The translations under genes were made by a program, and so were the position numbers. Source: Breviolum minutum Mf 1.05b.01 (lineage: Eukaryota; Sar; Dinophyceae; Suessiales; Symbiodiniaceae). From it: a stretch of DNA of 64,000 nucleotides. Under the pieces are notes generated by a model that was not told where the DNA came from, made no database searches, and saw only the letters and a list, made by a program, of their open reading frames with translations. Shown in pieces: positions 10,392 to 21,300 of the stretch (the first letter of the stretch is position 1; the number at the start of each line of letters is the position of its first letter). The stretch covers positions 62,001 to 126,000 of the forward strand of contig DF239266.1 in assembly GCA_000507305.1 (NCBI GenBank), given 5' to 3'.

Positions 10392-13300
10392 GCTTCAAGT
10401 CCAAAAACCAGATAGAGCATTTTCTCCAGCAGATGCAACTGCGATCTTGTTTCGACTTCTCAAACTGAACCTGGGGACTCATCACGTGATTTGCACATGT
10501 TCGAGTCATTCAGCTTTCATCAACCATAGTGGCCATCATAATTGGCCAAATCCCAAAATTCAAAACCCCTAATCAGCATGGTTTCAACCATGCAAGGTGC
10601 TTTGACCAAGCCCCGTAAAGATCTCACTCCTGCGTTGCCTTTCGAATGATCTTGAGGAGGTTCCTAAGCGAGCTGAGGAATGTCAAGAGACCCCAGCCCC
10701 CACATCCCACCATCTTCCCATAGCACATGATCAGAAACAAGTACCAAGGAAGATCTATGATTAATCAAGTGGGAAGCAGGATAGGTTGCGAGAAAGTCCT
10801 ACCAATATTCTGAACTGAAATTTTCAGTAGTACACCAAATATCTTTAAATTGGCCGAAGTTCTTCCCAGCAACTTCCGCAGCGGTAACCTTGCTGCACCT
10901 TAGGTTTGGCAGCAACGCTACTGAGATGACTTTTTTTCAGCAGTTCCCCTTCCGATATTGCTTGGGCGAGGCACTTGACGGTGGTGTTGCGGATTTGGGC
11001 ATCGATCTTCTTCAAAAGCCTGAGGGGATTTGGGTATATCATATTTACCCAAATCACTGTTCGACAGGAATCAATTACCCTCTCATGCTGAAAGTATCAT
11101 TGGGTTCTTTTTCACATGAGTTGACTGAAGATAAAAGATATCAAAGGTTGAATGGCCAAAGTAAAGGTCCAGCAGGGATGGAACAACATTTCAACATAGA
11201 ATCCACTAGGAAAGCCAAGTTACGCCGTTTTGGTGACATCATCCAAATCATCTTGCGCAAGCTGCGCCGTGTCCGCCTTCACCTGCTCACAGATCGCAAA
11301 CTCTGTCTCCAGGATGCTGCCACACGATTCAAGAGTTGGCACCAACCTGAGAAGCACAGAAGTTGTGGGACGGGAATGATGTTATACAAGCTTCAGTAAA
11401 CCTGCACATTAAATACAGGGAACCTAAGGGACATTATCTTTGATATCTTTGATTGGAAAAGAACGGAATAAAAAAGACCTTGACGTACATAGAAGGTTAT
11501 GGAGAATACTCAGGATAGAAGATATCAATCTGTTCTGATGTTCGATGAAAGTCACAAAAAACTTGAATGCTGGGCATGGGGCTTTCCAACCCTTTTGGCC
11601 TCTGGGCTATCCTCCGACTTCCCAGTTTCAATCAACTCATTCTCAAGCTGGGAGATCAACTCCGCAATTTTGGAATTCCGAGTGAGAAGACTGTCGGTGA
11701 ATACTTTGAACTTGTGAAAATCCTGCACAAATTGTGTGCATCCACAAGGTCCGAAATCTATAATTAATTTAATATCATGTTAATTTGTTTTGCTATAAAA
11801 TCTATCAAAAATCATGTTATATACAGATCTTTCAGGACTAGATGCAACTTGAAACGCTAAAGTTCAATCGTGCCATCACACCCCAATCAGCATTGATTAG
11901 TGTCCTGTGCTGCCGTGTTGACCTTTACAGCTTTCCCCTCTTTCGCATCGTCGTCCGAATCCGAGACCGAGGGCTCCCGTTTTTTACCAACACGGCTGAA
12001 GTCCATCTTGTCCTCATCCACCTGAGGTTGCAAAAGATGTTGAGGGCACGAGCTTGGTGCTTTGTGGCAACATCGATTGGATTGAAAGGCATGGGGCCCC
12101 AACGTGTTTTCGCTCATGTTTCTCTTCATCCTCTGAGAGCTCTGTGTCATTTTCCTCGTAAACCACGTAGTATTTCTTGAGTTTCTTGTTGTACCGATCT
12201 TTCCTTCATGAAAGGGAAACATGTTTAACTTCAGACATTGAGAAGAAGTCTTCCACATGCAACGTAGTAAAGTATATTCATGCAGATTATGATCTATTGA
12301 GAAATCATGAGGACACTTCACTGGCAACCCATGCCCACACAACAAGACATTTGAGGGTGCAAATCAGGCTCTTCACCAAACGTTCATTTCCAGCTCGTTC
12401 ACAATAGTCGATGGCACTCTTGATGTAAGACCTGGGATGATCACGGAATGCAACACTATAGGGTTGGATATTTCAATTATAAGAGTATGGCCCAGGGATA
12501 CACTTAAGGGGAAATGACTGAAATCTGAAAAACAAAACAAGCGGAAATAAGACTCTTATTTCCGCAACTTCATCAAATACAAACTATATAGTTTCTAATA
12601 AGAGATATGTTCCCTCGTTTGGTCATGTTTGATCAGAAATTTGGGGTTGATGAATTCGGCTTGGAAACGCTGACCATTGCAAAGTTCGGGACATGGCTTC
12701 TTTGGTGAACCAACCGCGTTTCTTTTTCTTGCTCAACTTGCTGGTTTTGGTCATAGTCTTGGTGATGCTTTTGATGAAGGTCTCCTGGGGTATAAGCCAG
12801 GAAAATTTCCAATGAAATTTATGTGGAACAGTTACTTAGCATGAAGATATATAAAACATCAAAAAAACAAACGTCCTGGTCCCAGCCACATTGTTCAAAT
12901 TGGTCTACCATTGATTCCCGTTCTGCCTTATCGGCATTTTTCCACCGAAGGTGCAATTCCGTGTCCACCTTACACTTGCCCGACGGTTTTACCTCACAAA
13001 GACGTCTGAGGCGGGCCATCTTTGCCCCCTCTGTCTCCGGTGGAGGCTGAGCACTGGCTGAGGCTGCGGAAGCACCGGCTGGTGGTTTCGGTGGTTTGGG
13101 GGGATGGTGAGGGACCTTTTCTACCTTTGCTGGACTAGGGGCTGAAACCTTCGGTGGAGGAGTTTCATATGCTGATCCGGAGCTACTGGACTTCCCCTGA
13201 GAAGCACGGATTTGTTTCATCTCTTCTTGCATCCTTTTGTTGGCCTAGCATTCATGGCAAACAATTGAAGATGAACAAATGTAAGAAAAAGAATCTTGAT

Positions 13301-14268
13301 GTAGGAAGGAAAATCATAAAACCACACCTCAAGCAACTCAGCAATCATCTTCGCTTGACTTTCAGTTTCTGACAGTTCTACTTGGGGCTGTTTCCCTTTG
13401 ACCCGCTTGGGAGGAACTGGGTTTGGAGACTTTTCATTGTCTTACTGGGGGCTCCGTTCTTTCTTTCCTGCATGGGTCTTGGCCTTTGCTTTTGCAGAAG
13501 CCTTACTGGGTTGGACCTTTGCTTTCAAACTTTTGGCAACTTCTTCTGCAGAAGCCTTAGGGGTAACCAATCAAACAATCTAACAAACATCCATCCCGCC
13601 AGCACCTTTCAGTGAAACCCACTGTTAATAGACAAGAGGCTTCTTGGGTCTCCTGTTCACCAACCTCATCGGCCATATCCTGAAATGAAACCAGAGGGTG
13701 ACGTAATTGTGGATGGTGGTGTTAACCTTGTTTTCAATAGATCTTGGCATGTTGTGGGAACAGAGTTTAATCTATTGGGATCAAGATTCTGGAGTATCAG
13801 AGTTCACTTGAAGCTTCAATCGGGCCAATTCCTTTTCATAGTCCTGTGGATGCAGCGTCCAACCCATAATCAAAACCAAAAGCAACAAACAACACATAAC
13901 CAGCTTTCTCTTGGACATGTATCCTATTTTGAAGTATTGGTATATCAAAAATGATGGATGGTAAGAATACAAAATCAAGTCTGGCATCAGTTCTGTAGAT
14001 GGCATGTTGTTGGACGTGGAGGTTGAGACACATCAGTCTTTCATCAAACAAAGATGCATATATCTAAGAATCACTGATGGTGTTCATTCCGTATTGATTC
14101 AAAAGAAATTGAATGTCAATACTGGGGGTCCTGAATTTGCTTTTGCAATTCGTCAGGGGAAACGGCCTCTGTTTTCACCTTGATCAACTCCTTATGACCA
14201 TCCTTTAGCTCAGAACAGCTAAATTGTTTGGATTCGACCGGTTTGGGCTTGTTCGTTTTTGGCGCCAT
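10180..14268 (-). CDS. Module 2: coiled-coil and basic adaptor gene (locus span)
   Basis: Multi-exon minus-strand gene starting at ATG 14268 (MAPKTNKPKPVESKQF). The chain is well supported down to 11.0 kb by phase-matched junctions. It encodes two coiled-coil stretches, a Lys/Ala-rich part, a Pro-rich part, and a conserved LRRLCEVKPSGKC ... RGWFTKEAM ... SYIKSAIDYC block. Several introns use GA donors after CAG. The 3' end is unclear between 11.0 and 10.1 kb. An in-frame TAA lies at 13442-13444. Confidence 0.7.
10932..11019 (-). CDS. Module 2 exon 12
   Basis: After CCCTCAG it reads LLKKIDAQIRNTTVKCLAQA then ISEGELLKK. It may extend to about 10868 (VAAKPKVQQG). Confidence 0.6.
11224..11346 (-). 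CDS. Module 2 exon 11
   Basis: The exon runs from acceptor TCTCAG to a GT donor (CGGC|GTAACT). It reads LVPTLESCGSILETEFAICE then QVKADTAQLAQDDLDDVTKT. It joins exon 12 in phase (TKTA-LLKKIDAQ). Confidence 0.7.
11570..11722 (-). CDS. Module 2 exon 10, coiled coil
   Basis: After TGTGCAG it reads DFHKFKVFTDSLLTRNSKIA then ELISQLENELIE, a clear amphipathic coiled coil. The 3' end is uncertain. A GA donor after ETG would give the phase needed by the next exon. Confidence 0.65.
11905..12021 (-). CDS. Module 2 exon 9, acidic Ser-rich
   Basis: 39 codons from acceptor ACCTCAG to a GA donor (GCACAG|GACACT). It reads VDEDKMDFSRVGKKREPSVS then DSDDDAKEGKAVKVNTAAQ. This is the third GA donor in this gene preceded by CAG. 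Confidence 0.7.
12095..12203 (-). CDS. Module 2 exon 8, KKLKKYY block
   Basis: After an ATGAAG acceptor it reads KDRYNKKLKKYYVVYEEND then LSEDEEKHERKHV. A Lys-rich segment ending in a KYWV-like strand occurs at this place in relatives. The 3' edge is uncertain because the frame stays open for another 60 nt. Confidence 0.65.
12340..12431 (-). CDS. Module 2 exon 7, SYIKSAIDYC
   Basis: After acceptor ATCCCAG, the junction with exon 6 reads LQWSA-SYIKSAIDYCER. AGNERLVKSLICTLK follows. The donor is unresolved. Confidence 0.7.
12669..12784 (-). CDS. Module 2 exon 6, RGWFTKEAM basic block
   Basis: The exon runs from acceptor CCCCAG to a GT donor after TCAGC. It reads ETFIKSITKTMTKTSKLSKK then KKRGWFTKEAMSRTLQW. 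A KRGWYT.E.M..L.WS motif follows the LRRLCE block in the family as I remember it. Its 116 nt leave two bases that match the next exon's phase. Confidence 0.85.
12876..13244 (-). CDS. Module 2 exon 5, LRRLCEVKPSGKC block
   Basis: 123 codons between acceptor AATGCTAG and a GA donor (GACCAG|GACGTT). In order: a helix ANKRMQEEMKQIRASQGKSS, a Pro-rich stretch (HHPPKPPKPPAG), then MARLRRLCEVKPSGKCKVD and a Glu/Asp-rich helix ending FEQCGWDQ. The LRRLCE..PSGKC pattern is one I recall from many unnamed dinoflagellate proteins. The 369 nt length keeps phase 0. Confidence 0.85.
13328..13555 (-). CDS. Module 2 exon 4, Lys/Ala-rich, with in-frame TAA
   Basis: 228 nt from acceptor CCTAAG to donor GAG|GTGTGG. 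The same frame is protein-like on both sides of a TAA at 13444-13442: ASAEEVAKSLKAKVQPSKAS up to KKERSPQ, then DNEKSPNPVPPKRVKGKQPQ and ESQAKMIAELLE. The downstream half joins exon 5 in phase as IAELLE-ANKRMQEE, so the frame is right. A single-base change (for example AAA to TAA) would explain the stop. A 50-nt intron was considered but does not keep frame. Confidence 0.65.
13635..13679 (-). CDS. Module 2 exon 3, acidic
   Basis: Short exon after TTTCAG reading DMADEVGEQETQEAS. The acceptor is clear and the donor is not. Confidence 0.5.
13796..13843 (-). CDS. Module 2 exon 2, coiled coil
   Basis: Short exon after ATCCACAG reading DYEKELARLKLQVNSDTP. It continues the coiled coil of exon 1 in phase. 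The donor is ambiguous, and GA donors are available. Confidence 0.6.
14131..14268 (-). CDS. Module 2 exon 1, MAPK start
   Basis: 46 codons from ATG 14268: MAPKTNKPKPVESKQFSCSE, then a helical LIKVKTEAVSPDELQKQIQ. The exon ends at CAG followed by GACCCC, a GA donor. This choice alone lets the heptad run continue as QKQIQ-DYEKELARLKLQ. A GT donor eight bases further on would break frame. Confidence 0.7.
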
Positions 14269-14449
14269 TCCTACCCACAGGCTTGCAAAGCCTATAGCTG
14301 AATGGATGAGCCTCGAGCCAGCACCTTTTTAGAGGATGGCAGGGTTCATGTGCGGTCGTGTTGGGCCTAACAAGTGCACATCTTCCACTAAAGATACTAA
14401 ATATTTCCCAATGTGAGGAAAATATTCCAAAAAACCTCAAAATGAAGAA

Positions 14450-14615
14450 TTTGGGAAATACGGGAAAAGTACGTAAATAGTACGTATTCTGATACGCTTT
14501 TTTACGGCCTTTTACGACATAAATACGTACCTTTTACGCGTTACGGGTTCGGTACGGGTTCGATACGGGTGTGGTGCGTACTAAATACGTACTAAGTACG
14601 TATTCCCAAATTACC
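14450..14615. repeat. TACGTA-rich tract between modules 1 and 2
   Basis: About 165 bp dominated by TACG, TACGTA and TTTTACG words, including TAAATACGTACTAAGTACGT near the right edge and a CGGGTTCGGTACGGGTTCGA part. It differs in composition from all neighbouring DNA. It lies just upstream of the module 2 ATG, so it may be a promoter-side or intergenic repeat. Confidence 0.6.
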
Positions 14616-14744
14616 CCCAAAACAGGGAAAAAACATGGCATGACCTTCATTTCTCAACAATATAGACTCAATAGATGGCTTCAATGTATGCTCTCAGATT
14701 TTTCAGCAACGACTAATGAAGCTTGTGAAAAAACTCAAGCAAGG

Positions 14745-14937
14745 TCAAACATGCATTGCAAAGCACTTGGGTGTTGAAAGCATTTTTTCCACAATCGGGG
14801 CCTAAGGTCACCGCAGTGAATTTTACAAAGCCTTGTTTTCTGGCCTTGTTAATTGCCATGTTCTCTGATGCTGGTAGCTCCAACATGCATATCATTAGTA
14901 TTCGTATAGAATGTGCATATATATCAGTGAAATTCAT
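14745..14937 (-). CDS. Possible extra exon after module 1
   Basis: A minus frame reads LELPASENMAINKARKQGFV followed by KFTAVTLGPDCGKN. The other strand is also open here, so the coding sense is not certain. It could be a last exon of module 1 or intergenic sequence. Confidence 0.3.
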
Positions 14938-15091
14938 TTGGAAACCAACACTTGTCTAAGTCAGGTTGCGGCTATGCATCAAATCTTAAAGTGAGATAAC
15001 TTAGCATGTGTTGGTGGTTCCGTTGGTTCGTGTTATACATGATGTTGGGATGTACCAGAACCGAAAACTATCACAGCAGCTTTTCACAAAA

Positions 15092-15344
15092 TCAAATTTC
15101 GGTTGGAAACAGGGGCCTCAAAGACCCTAGCCGAAGATCAGTTGATCCCCTTAAGTAACGGAAGACTGATTCCATTTTGGCATCTTGCCACCAGTCCGTT
15201 TCTTCCCATGGCAACGATTGGAACAATTCTATCCCAAGTTCTATCTCATCCTCCTGCATTTTAATCCCAAAGAAGCTGGGACGAGTTCTGCAAAATCGCT
15301 TGTGTAGTTTGGCCATCTTCATCCCAAAATAGGGAGGATATGTC
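15092..15344 (-). CDS. Module 1 last exon: TYPPYFG block
   Basis: Acceptor TTTCCTAAG. The junction reads PLR-TYPPYFGMKMAKLHKRF, in phase and matching the family's TYP..FG.K element. The reading continues through PSFFGIKMQEDEIELGIELF and WWQDAKMESVFRYLRG to a TGA. The tail is acidic and its function is unknown. A further exon at 14745-14937 (LPASENMAINKARKQGFVKF) is possible if an internal donor is used. Confidence 0.8.
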
Positions 15345-18300
15345 CTTAGGAAATTTTCAGCTGTTGGGGGAGAAAGAAATGGCAGAGTTTGATGTCTTTA
15401 TCTCACACCATTAGCAATTTGGTTTTAGCAACTTCACTTCAAACAAAAAAGCCAAACCTTGGAATTAAACTTAAACCTGAGGGGCCCCATGGATCGCAAT
15501 GCCTTAGAGCCAGCAAACCTTTTGCGACCTTGCTTTGTATGATATTTCTTGGTAGAACAAATGCCGAACTTGGCAATCTTCTCCTTGAATTTACAACCTA
15601 ATCGTCCCAGATCAAGACATTGAACTGTTGGTGAAGAGGACCATCCCACGTGTCGTTTCCATGTTGGAGCCCCATATTGCCCTCCCCACCAGCATGCTTG
15701 AAACACCTGCGCCAGAAACCCCAACAATTTCACAAAAAACATGTGATGTTTGCAATTTTCTTTGAACAGAATTCAGGAAGAAACAACACATAAGTGTGGC
15801 ATAGTAAAGTAAAAACAAATATCTTCTAAAAGACTTTTTGGTTACCCCTTTGCCACCTGTGGCAAAAGACGCCACAACAGCCTAATGCGCGGGTGCCACA
15901 GGACGATGCTCGACCTCGGCTGTTCAAGCAGCCATGCACCACCCATCGCTGTGGTAGCGAGGATGAGAAGTGAGGTCCTCAGCAGCACGAGGAAGAAAAA
16001 CATATGCCATACAGGGATATATGATATAGCACTGATATGGAAGGGAAAGGCCCCCTACTTCCATGAGGGCCAACAAATTACCCAAGGTAATAATACAGGC
16101 TGATTCAGAATCAACGACATTAACAAAATTACTGTAAACATGTTCTTGAAGGCTCAGCGGAAATAAAAAAGAAATGGAAATTATATGATCTTGTTGTTGG
16201 ATTATTCGCTTCATTGTTTACACCCATCCATGGTAGCTTTTTTTCTGTTATTTACATGGCTTTCGGATCAACCATAAAAAAAGATGCTGTGTGTCTTAGA
16301 GAGTTTACCCCGTACAGTTTTCAAAACCTTTGCTTCACCAAGGGGGAAAACAAGAAAAATTCAACCAAAAGACTTGGAAGTGAACTCATTTCCATCTTCA
16401 ACAAATCGTAGCCCTGGAAGTCCTAGGGGATTGAGAGGGGATCTCCAATGGGTTCCCTTGCTGATCGTCACGTAGCTGCTGCAAACCAACCCAAAGTGCA
16501 CCATGAAGTTATCCAGACATCCATTGAGGATGGATAATAGAACTAGCCTTAAAGGAAGTTGGGATGGAAATGCTTGACATATAATATATGATTTTTTTCG
16601 GCTGCTGATTGCATAAACTCATTGTTGGCCATTCCAAAACCCAAAACAAAACAACTTCTAGGATCATGCAGCTCAAAAACGCAAAACCAGCATCAGTCAA
16701 TAAATCCATCGCATCTTGCTTACCTTCTATGGGTTGTCCAAGACGTATGTCGAAGGTAGCTGTTGGAACACCATGGACACGCATGCATTTTGAGATCCAT
16801 GCTTCACCACCAAATACTTCGATGAACCCATAAGCCTGCATAGGAACAAAGGAGATTAAGATATTGATTGATATATGGTAACTTTAGGTTTAAGTGGGCC
16901 AATGCCAAAAAATACATGGCCTAGGTGGTTTCCATGAGATGTAGCTGGGCAAGTCCTTCGTTTAAATATGAAGGTTCTTTTTCCTGTACCTGTAAACCCC
17001 TAAAACATTGGACCCAACTGTTTCAAATGCATCCAAGGCAACTTTGAGTCACTACCCCAACCCGACCTCATCGAAAACACTGACCCCAGCATTCGCAGCC
17101 AGCAGGATGATGCAGGCCATCAACACCTCGCAGCACAATGTCCGAGAGGCAGAACAGGATGGAGTAGAAAATGGAGAAGGTTTTGGGTATGGGTTTAGTT
17201 ATACAAATTGCTGCAGCATAAAATAATTTCAATGAAGATATATTCTCTGATGCATGCAGCTTGTATAAATCAATGTGCCTTCGGCGCCCCCAAGACATAC
17301 AGCCGTTGCAGTACAAGGTTGAGCTTCTTCCGCTTTGAAGGGCTCAGGAGGAGAGACTCCATGGCCAATACACCAAATGAAAAACTGCTTTCTTGAGAGC
17401 CCAGGTGGCACTACGAAACACATGTGGTTTTCGGTATGCCATATGATTGGTTTCTTGACTTGCCATGGTGCCTCTCTAACATTTTACTTTTCACATGCTT
17501 TCAAATACAAACCATAGTTTTTAATAAAAGATATTGGTCCTCCAACTATATATGTACCCCCTGCTGGTGGAATCCAAAAAGCGAGTCAGGGAGGCGAAGA
17601 TCATTGACACGCAACTGCGCCATCATGACCTCGGGGTCGGGAAACATGCCAAGTATTGCCAAGTCAAATATAGGCTTTTAGGGTTTCCATTCCCACCATT
17701 CTCCAGGGGTAAAGAAAGGGAAAACATGAGGAAAGATTATATACAATAGCTTGTTTACATTTTTGGGGATTGCATGAATACAGTAAAAATATTTCCAAAA
17801 AAACGGCGTTTTTTTGGAAAAAAACGCACCCATTGTTTGTGGGATCCATGATGTTTATCAGCAAGGAACGACAACTAAGACCGAGATGAGTTTCCTATGA
17901 CACCGAAGTGTTGTTTTTCCATTTTCCCAAGAGCTGGCAACAACGGTGGCACATGGCAGGTGATTGGAACATCACACGCTCCTATACGGTTCAGGCCTGC
18001 AGAAGGGATTGTTTCCAGAAACCACGATGACTCAAACATCTTAGAAGATCTGAGTGAAGTATCGATAGGGATGGTGTTGGAAATCCACAACCAAAAATAT
18101 ACATGCATGGATAATGAGGCTTGACTCTACAATTTCATGTACCCTATCGCTGTGAGAGCCCTTTGGTTCTTTCCCCAAAGCTCTTTAAATGTTGGCACTC
18201 ATCCAACAGCTAAGATTTGAACTATCATTTGTTGCTCAATCACAACTCCGGCTGACAGCTTCAAAATTGAATGAAACAATGCTGATTAAATATGATTCTG

Positions 18301-21300
18301 ATATATTATGATGATTTGTAGTATGATTGATTTGCGATTGGGTTTTTCACTCGCACGATCAAACAACTGTGATTAATGCGCATTCTTCGAACTTCGATGA
18401 AATTTTTTCAGTCTTCCACAGCCAGCATGGAGAAGTGGCCAGAGAAAAGCCTATCCCTGTTTGCCCTCATTGCCCTGGTTACCCTCCTTGTTCTTGTTGA
18501 CCTCCACCAGGTAATCCTTAGCAGCAGCAGCTGCCAAACCATCGATGTTCTCGGCAGTGACATCCTGCTCTTGCCACTGGGCAGTGGCAAACTTCCAGAA
18601 ATAGTCCTGCCAGGATTTGGAAGGTTCTGAAGATTGGTTGCTGTGACATATATTATCTTAAAGTTTGCATGTATATCATATATGATCTTAAATATGATGA
18701 TTCTCAGATATTCGTGGTAAATTTTCTCGTTGGGTTTTCCTATCCTGGGAAGTTTGGGAACTGCAAGTCATAGTGGTGAAAGAGAGTAAGGTGGTACAGT
18801 ATCGAAATAGCACCAAGTGTTATACGCGGCCAAGAAAGAAATCCAACATAACACCATGGCTTTGAACCCTGTACTTGATTTGGAACATGTATAATGTATA
18901 TATGGTTGGGTTTGATTTTTAGCACCGTCAAAATTCAGTTCCTCAACCCGAAGTTCAGTCGATTTCAGAAATCGGCCCCCATTCATGCAACAATTTTTGA
19001 TGTAGTATCAATTTGCAAAACCAGTTGATGGATGGCAAAGGGGTGGGTTTTATTTTAAAAACAGCTTTCACTCACAGATGTTTGCGTCATTTGTTTATTG
19101 GGGATTCCTAAACCCTAGGTTATGCTTGGTAAATCAAACTTCCAATCATAGAAACACCAGGAATCTTTAATGACCAGCCAACACTGACTTTGATTTGCGA
19201 TGCCTATAGACACTAGTGTCATCGGCAAAACAAATGAGACTTGCAAAAAAAGGAAGAAAAAGAACACTTGCTTCAAAGAGAACTAGAAGTCCTCATGAGC
19301 ACTGTAATAGACAAGCGTGGGTTTGATGGTCTTCAAAAAGGCTTCCTTAAGGCACTTCCACTTGAGCTTTCCAATCCCCCCCTTGGGCTCAACGCGACGC
19401 GCGAAGGTCAAGGTCTCCCCTCCTCTTGTCCTTTTCTTGGCCTTACCTTCTTCCTCATCTTCCTTTGCCTCAACTGCCTCATCTTCCTTTGCCTCAACTG
19501 CCTCAGCCTCAACCTTTTCTTTCTTTTTCTGGTCATCCTTCGTCTGTTTCCTAGGACGTTTCTCTGGCTGGGTCTCTTTGGGCTCTACGGTCTTTTTCTT
19601 CCTCTTTGGTTTCTCTTGTATCGTTGGCTCGTCTGTCTTCTTCGGTTCCGTTTCTTCCTCACCAACACCTCCCAAGTCTTCTTCATCTTCTTGATCTTCG
19701 TTGTCCTTTCCAGTTTTCTTTTTTCCTTTCCCTCTCCCTTTCCCTCTCCCTCTCCCTCTGCCACGCGATCTGCCCCGGCCACGGCCCTTTCCACCAGAGA
19801 CCTGCTCATCCTCATTCTCCAGCAATTTGAGCCCAAGCTGTGCACGGCGTAGTACCTTTGCATGGCAGCAGCGGGTTGCGCGAAGAAAAGAAAGGAGTGA
19901 GAAAAAGTAAAGGTGAAAAAAACCAACCAACCAACAAACAAACCAAACCAAACCAAACCAAACCAAACCAAACCAAACCAAACCAACCAACAAGCAAACA
20001 AGCAAACAAGCAAAGAAGCGAAGAAGCAAAGAAAGAAAGAAGGAAAGAAAGAAAGAAAAGAAAAGAAAAGAAAAGAAAAGAAACGAAAAGAAAGAAGTAA
20101 ACAGACAAACACACAAACAAACAAAGAAACAAACAACATCAAACAACCCCGAACTTTCACACACCAAAAAAACAATGATTGAATTGAAGAAACATTGACT
20201 CTGAATTTAATGTCAGGGACAATTGGGGCAGACGGGATTTCCGCTGGGGTAGCTGTGGCTTCTAGCTCCTTTGATAAAATTTCCATCTCAGCACCAACAA
20301 GCGGTAGCGTTTCTAAGTGATCACTACCAAACGGCAAACTCTCTGGCACCAAAATTGGCGCTGGTGGGAGGCCTTTGGCTGTAGGGGCTGTAGCACGCCT
20401 TGGCTATGTAAAATCAACCCCCTGGCCTATGGACTCAACCTGTTGGAAGTTGTAGGTTTTGAACTCAAAAGTGGTGGGTTGGGGTCCGTTTGAAGCTGAA
20501 AAAAATCATACAAAAACATTCAAACATAAAAACTTTGAACTGAAATTGGGACCAAATACTGGGAAGTCAAAAGTTTCTTGGCATGGTTCATCTTCTTCGT
20601 GAGTTCGCTGATTTTGTCCTCTACATCAGACCTTTTCCTCACAAAGGTATCCTTTAAAGAACTGGGTGCAGCTGGGACCTCATCTTCATTTTCCATAGGC
20701 CCCTTATCATTCTTGACTGGGGTATCTTCAATTTCAATCATCTCAAGTGGGGGTGGCTGGGTTGGAGGAATTTCATCACTACCACCCTCCTGGTGTTCCA
20801 CAACCATTCCTGGGTTTGGGTCCTCCACCTCTGCAGTTTCTGCAGGATCTGCAGGAACCACTGCACCACCATTACCAGTACCCAGTCCAGCACCCCTAGA
20901 ATCATCATCACCTTCATCTTCATCGTCATCCCCAGCATCATCTTCCGATAGCTCCACTTCGCTATCATCCTGATACTGGGTATCCTGGAAGGCCTGTGAG
21001 TCCTCATTCATGGGTGGGTTTTTCTCCTGGTGCTGCCGAAATGAGGGTAGAATCCAAGACAGAGATTTGAACACTAGAGACCATGTCAACACCCAAACTA
21101 TAGCCTTTACACTTTACCTGAAGAAAAATGTAAAAAGGTCACAGCTTGGCCAGTGATAATTGTATGTGTTTGGCACGTTGCTGTTTTTGTCATATGTGAC
21201 AGTAACCATTGAATAACTGAAAAAACATTAAGCGTTGGTTCTATTACCACTACCGCAGCAATATCCACCACTGAATCATACTTGAAAAAGAAAAACATAT

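Noticed and set aside
19920..19990. AACCAAACC repeat as a telomere remnant
   Set aside because: The unit differs from the TTTAGGG-type telomere known in dinoflagellates and grades into other simple repeats inside an intron.
19283..20352. Long open frames of 200-294 codons on both strands
   Set aside because: They run through the AACCAAACC and AAAGAAAAG simple repeat in an intron. Only the Gly-Arg/TFARR frame (19855-19310) and the Pro-rich exon (20403-20210) have gene-like support.
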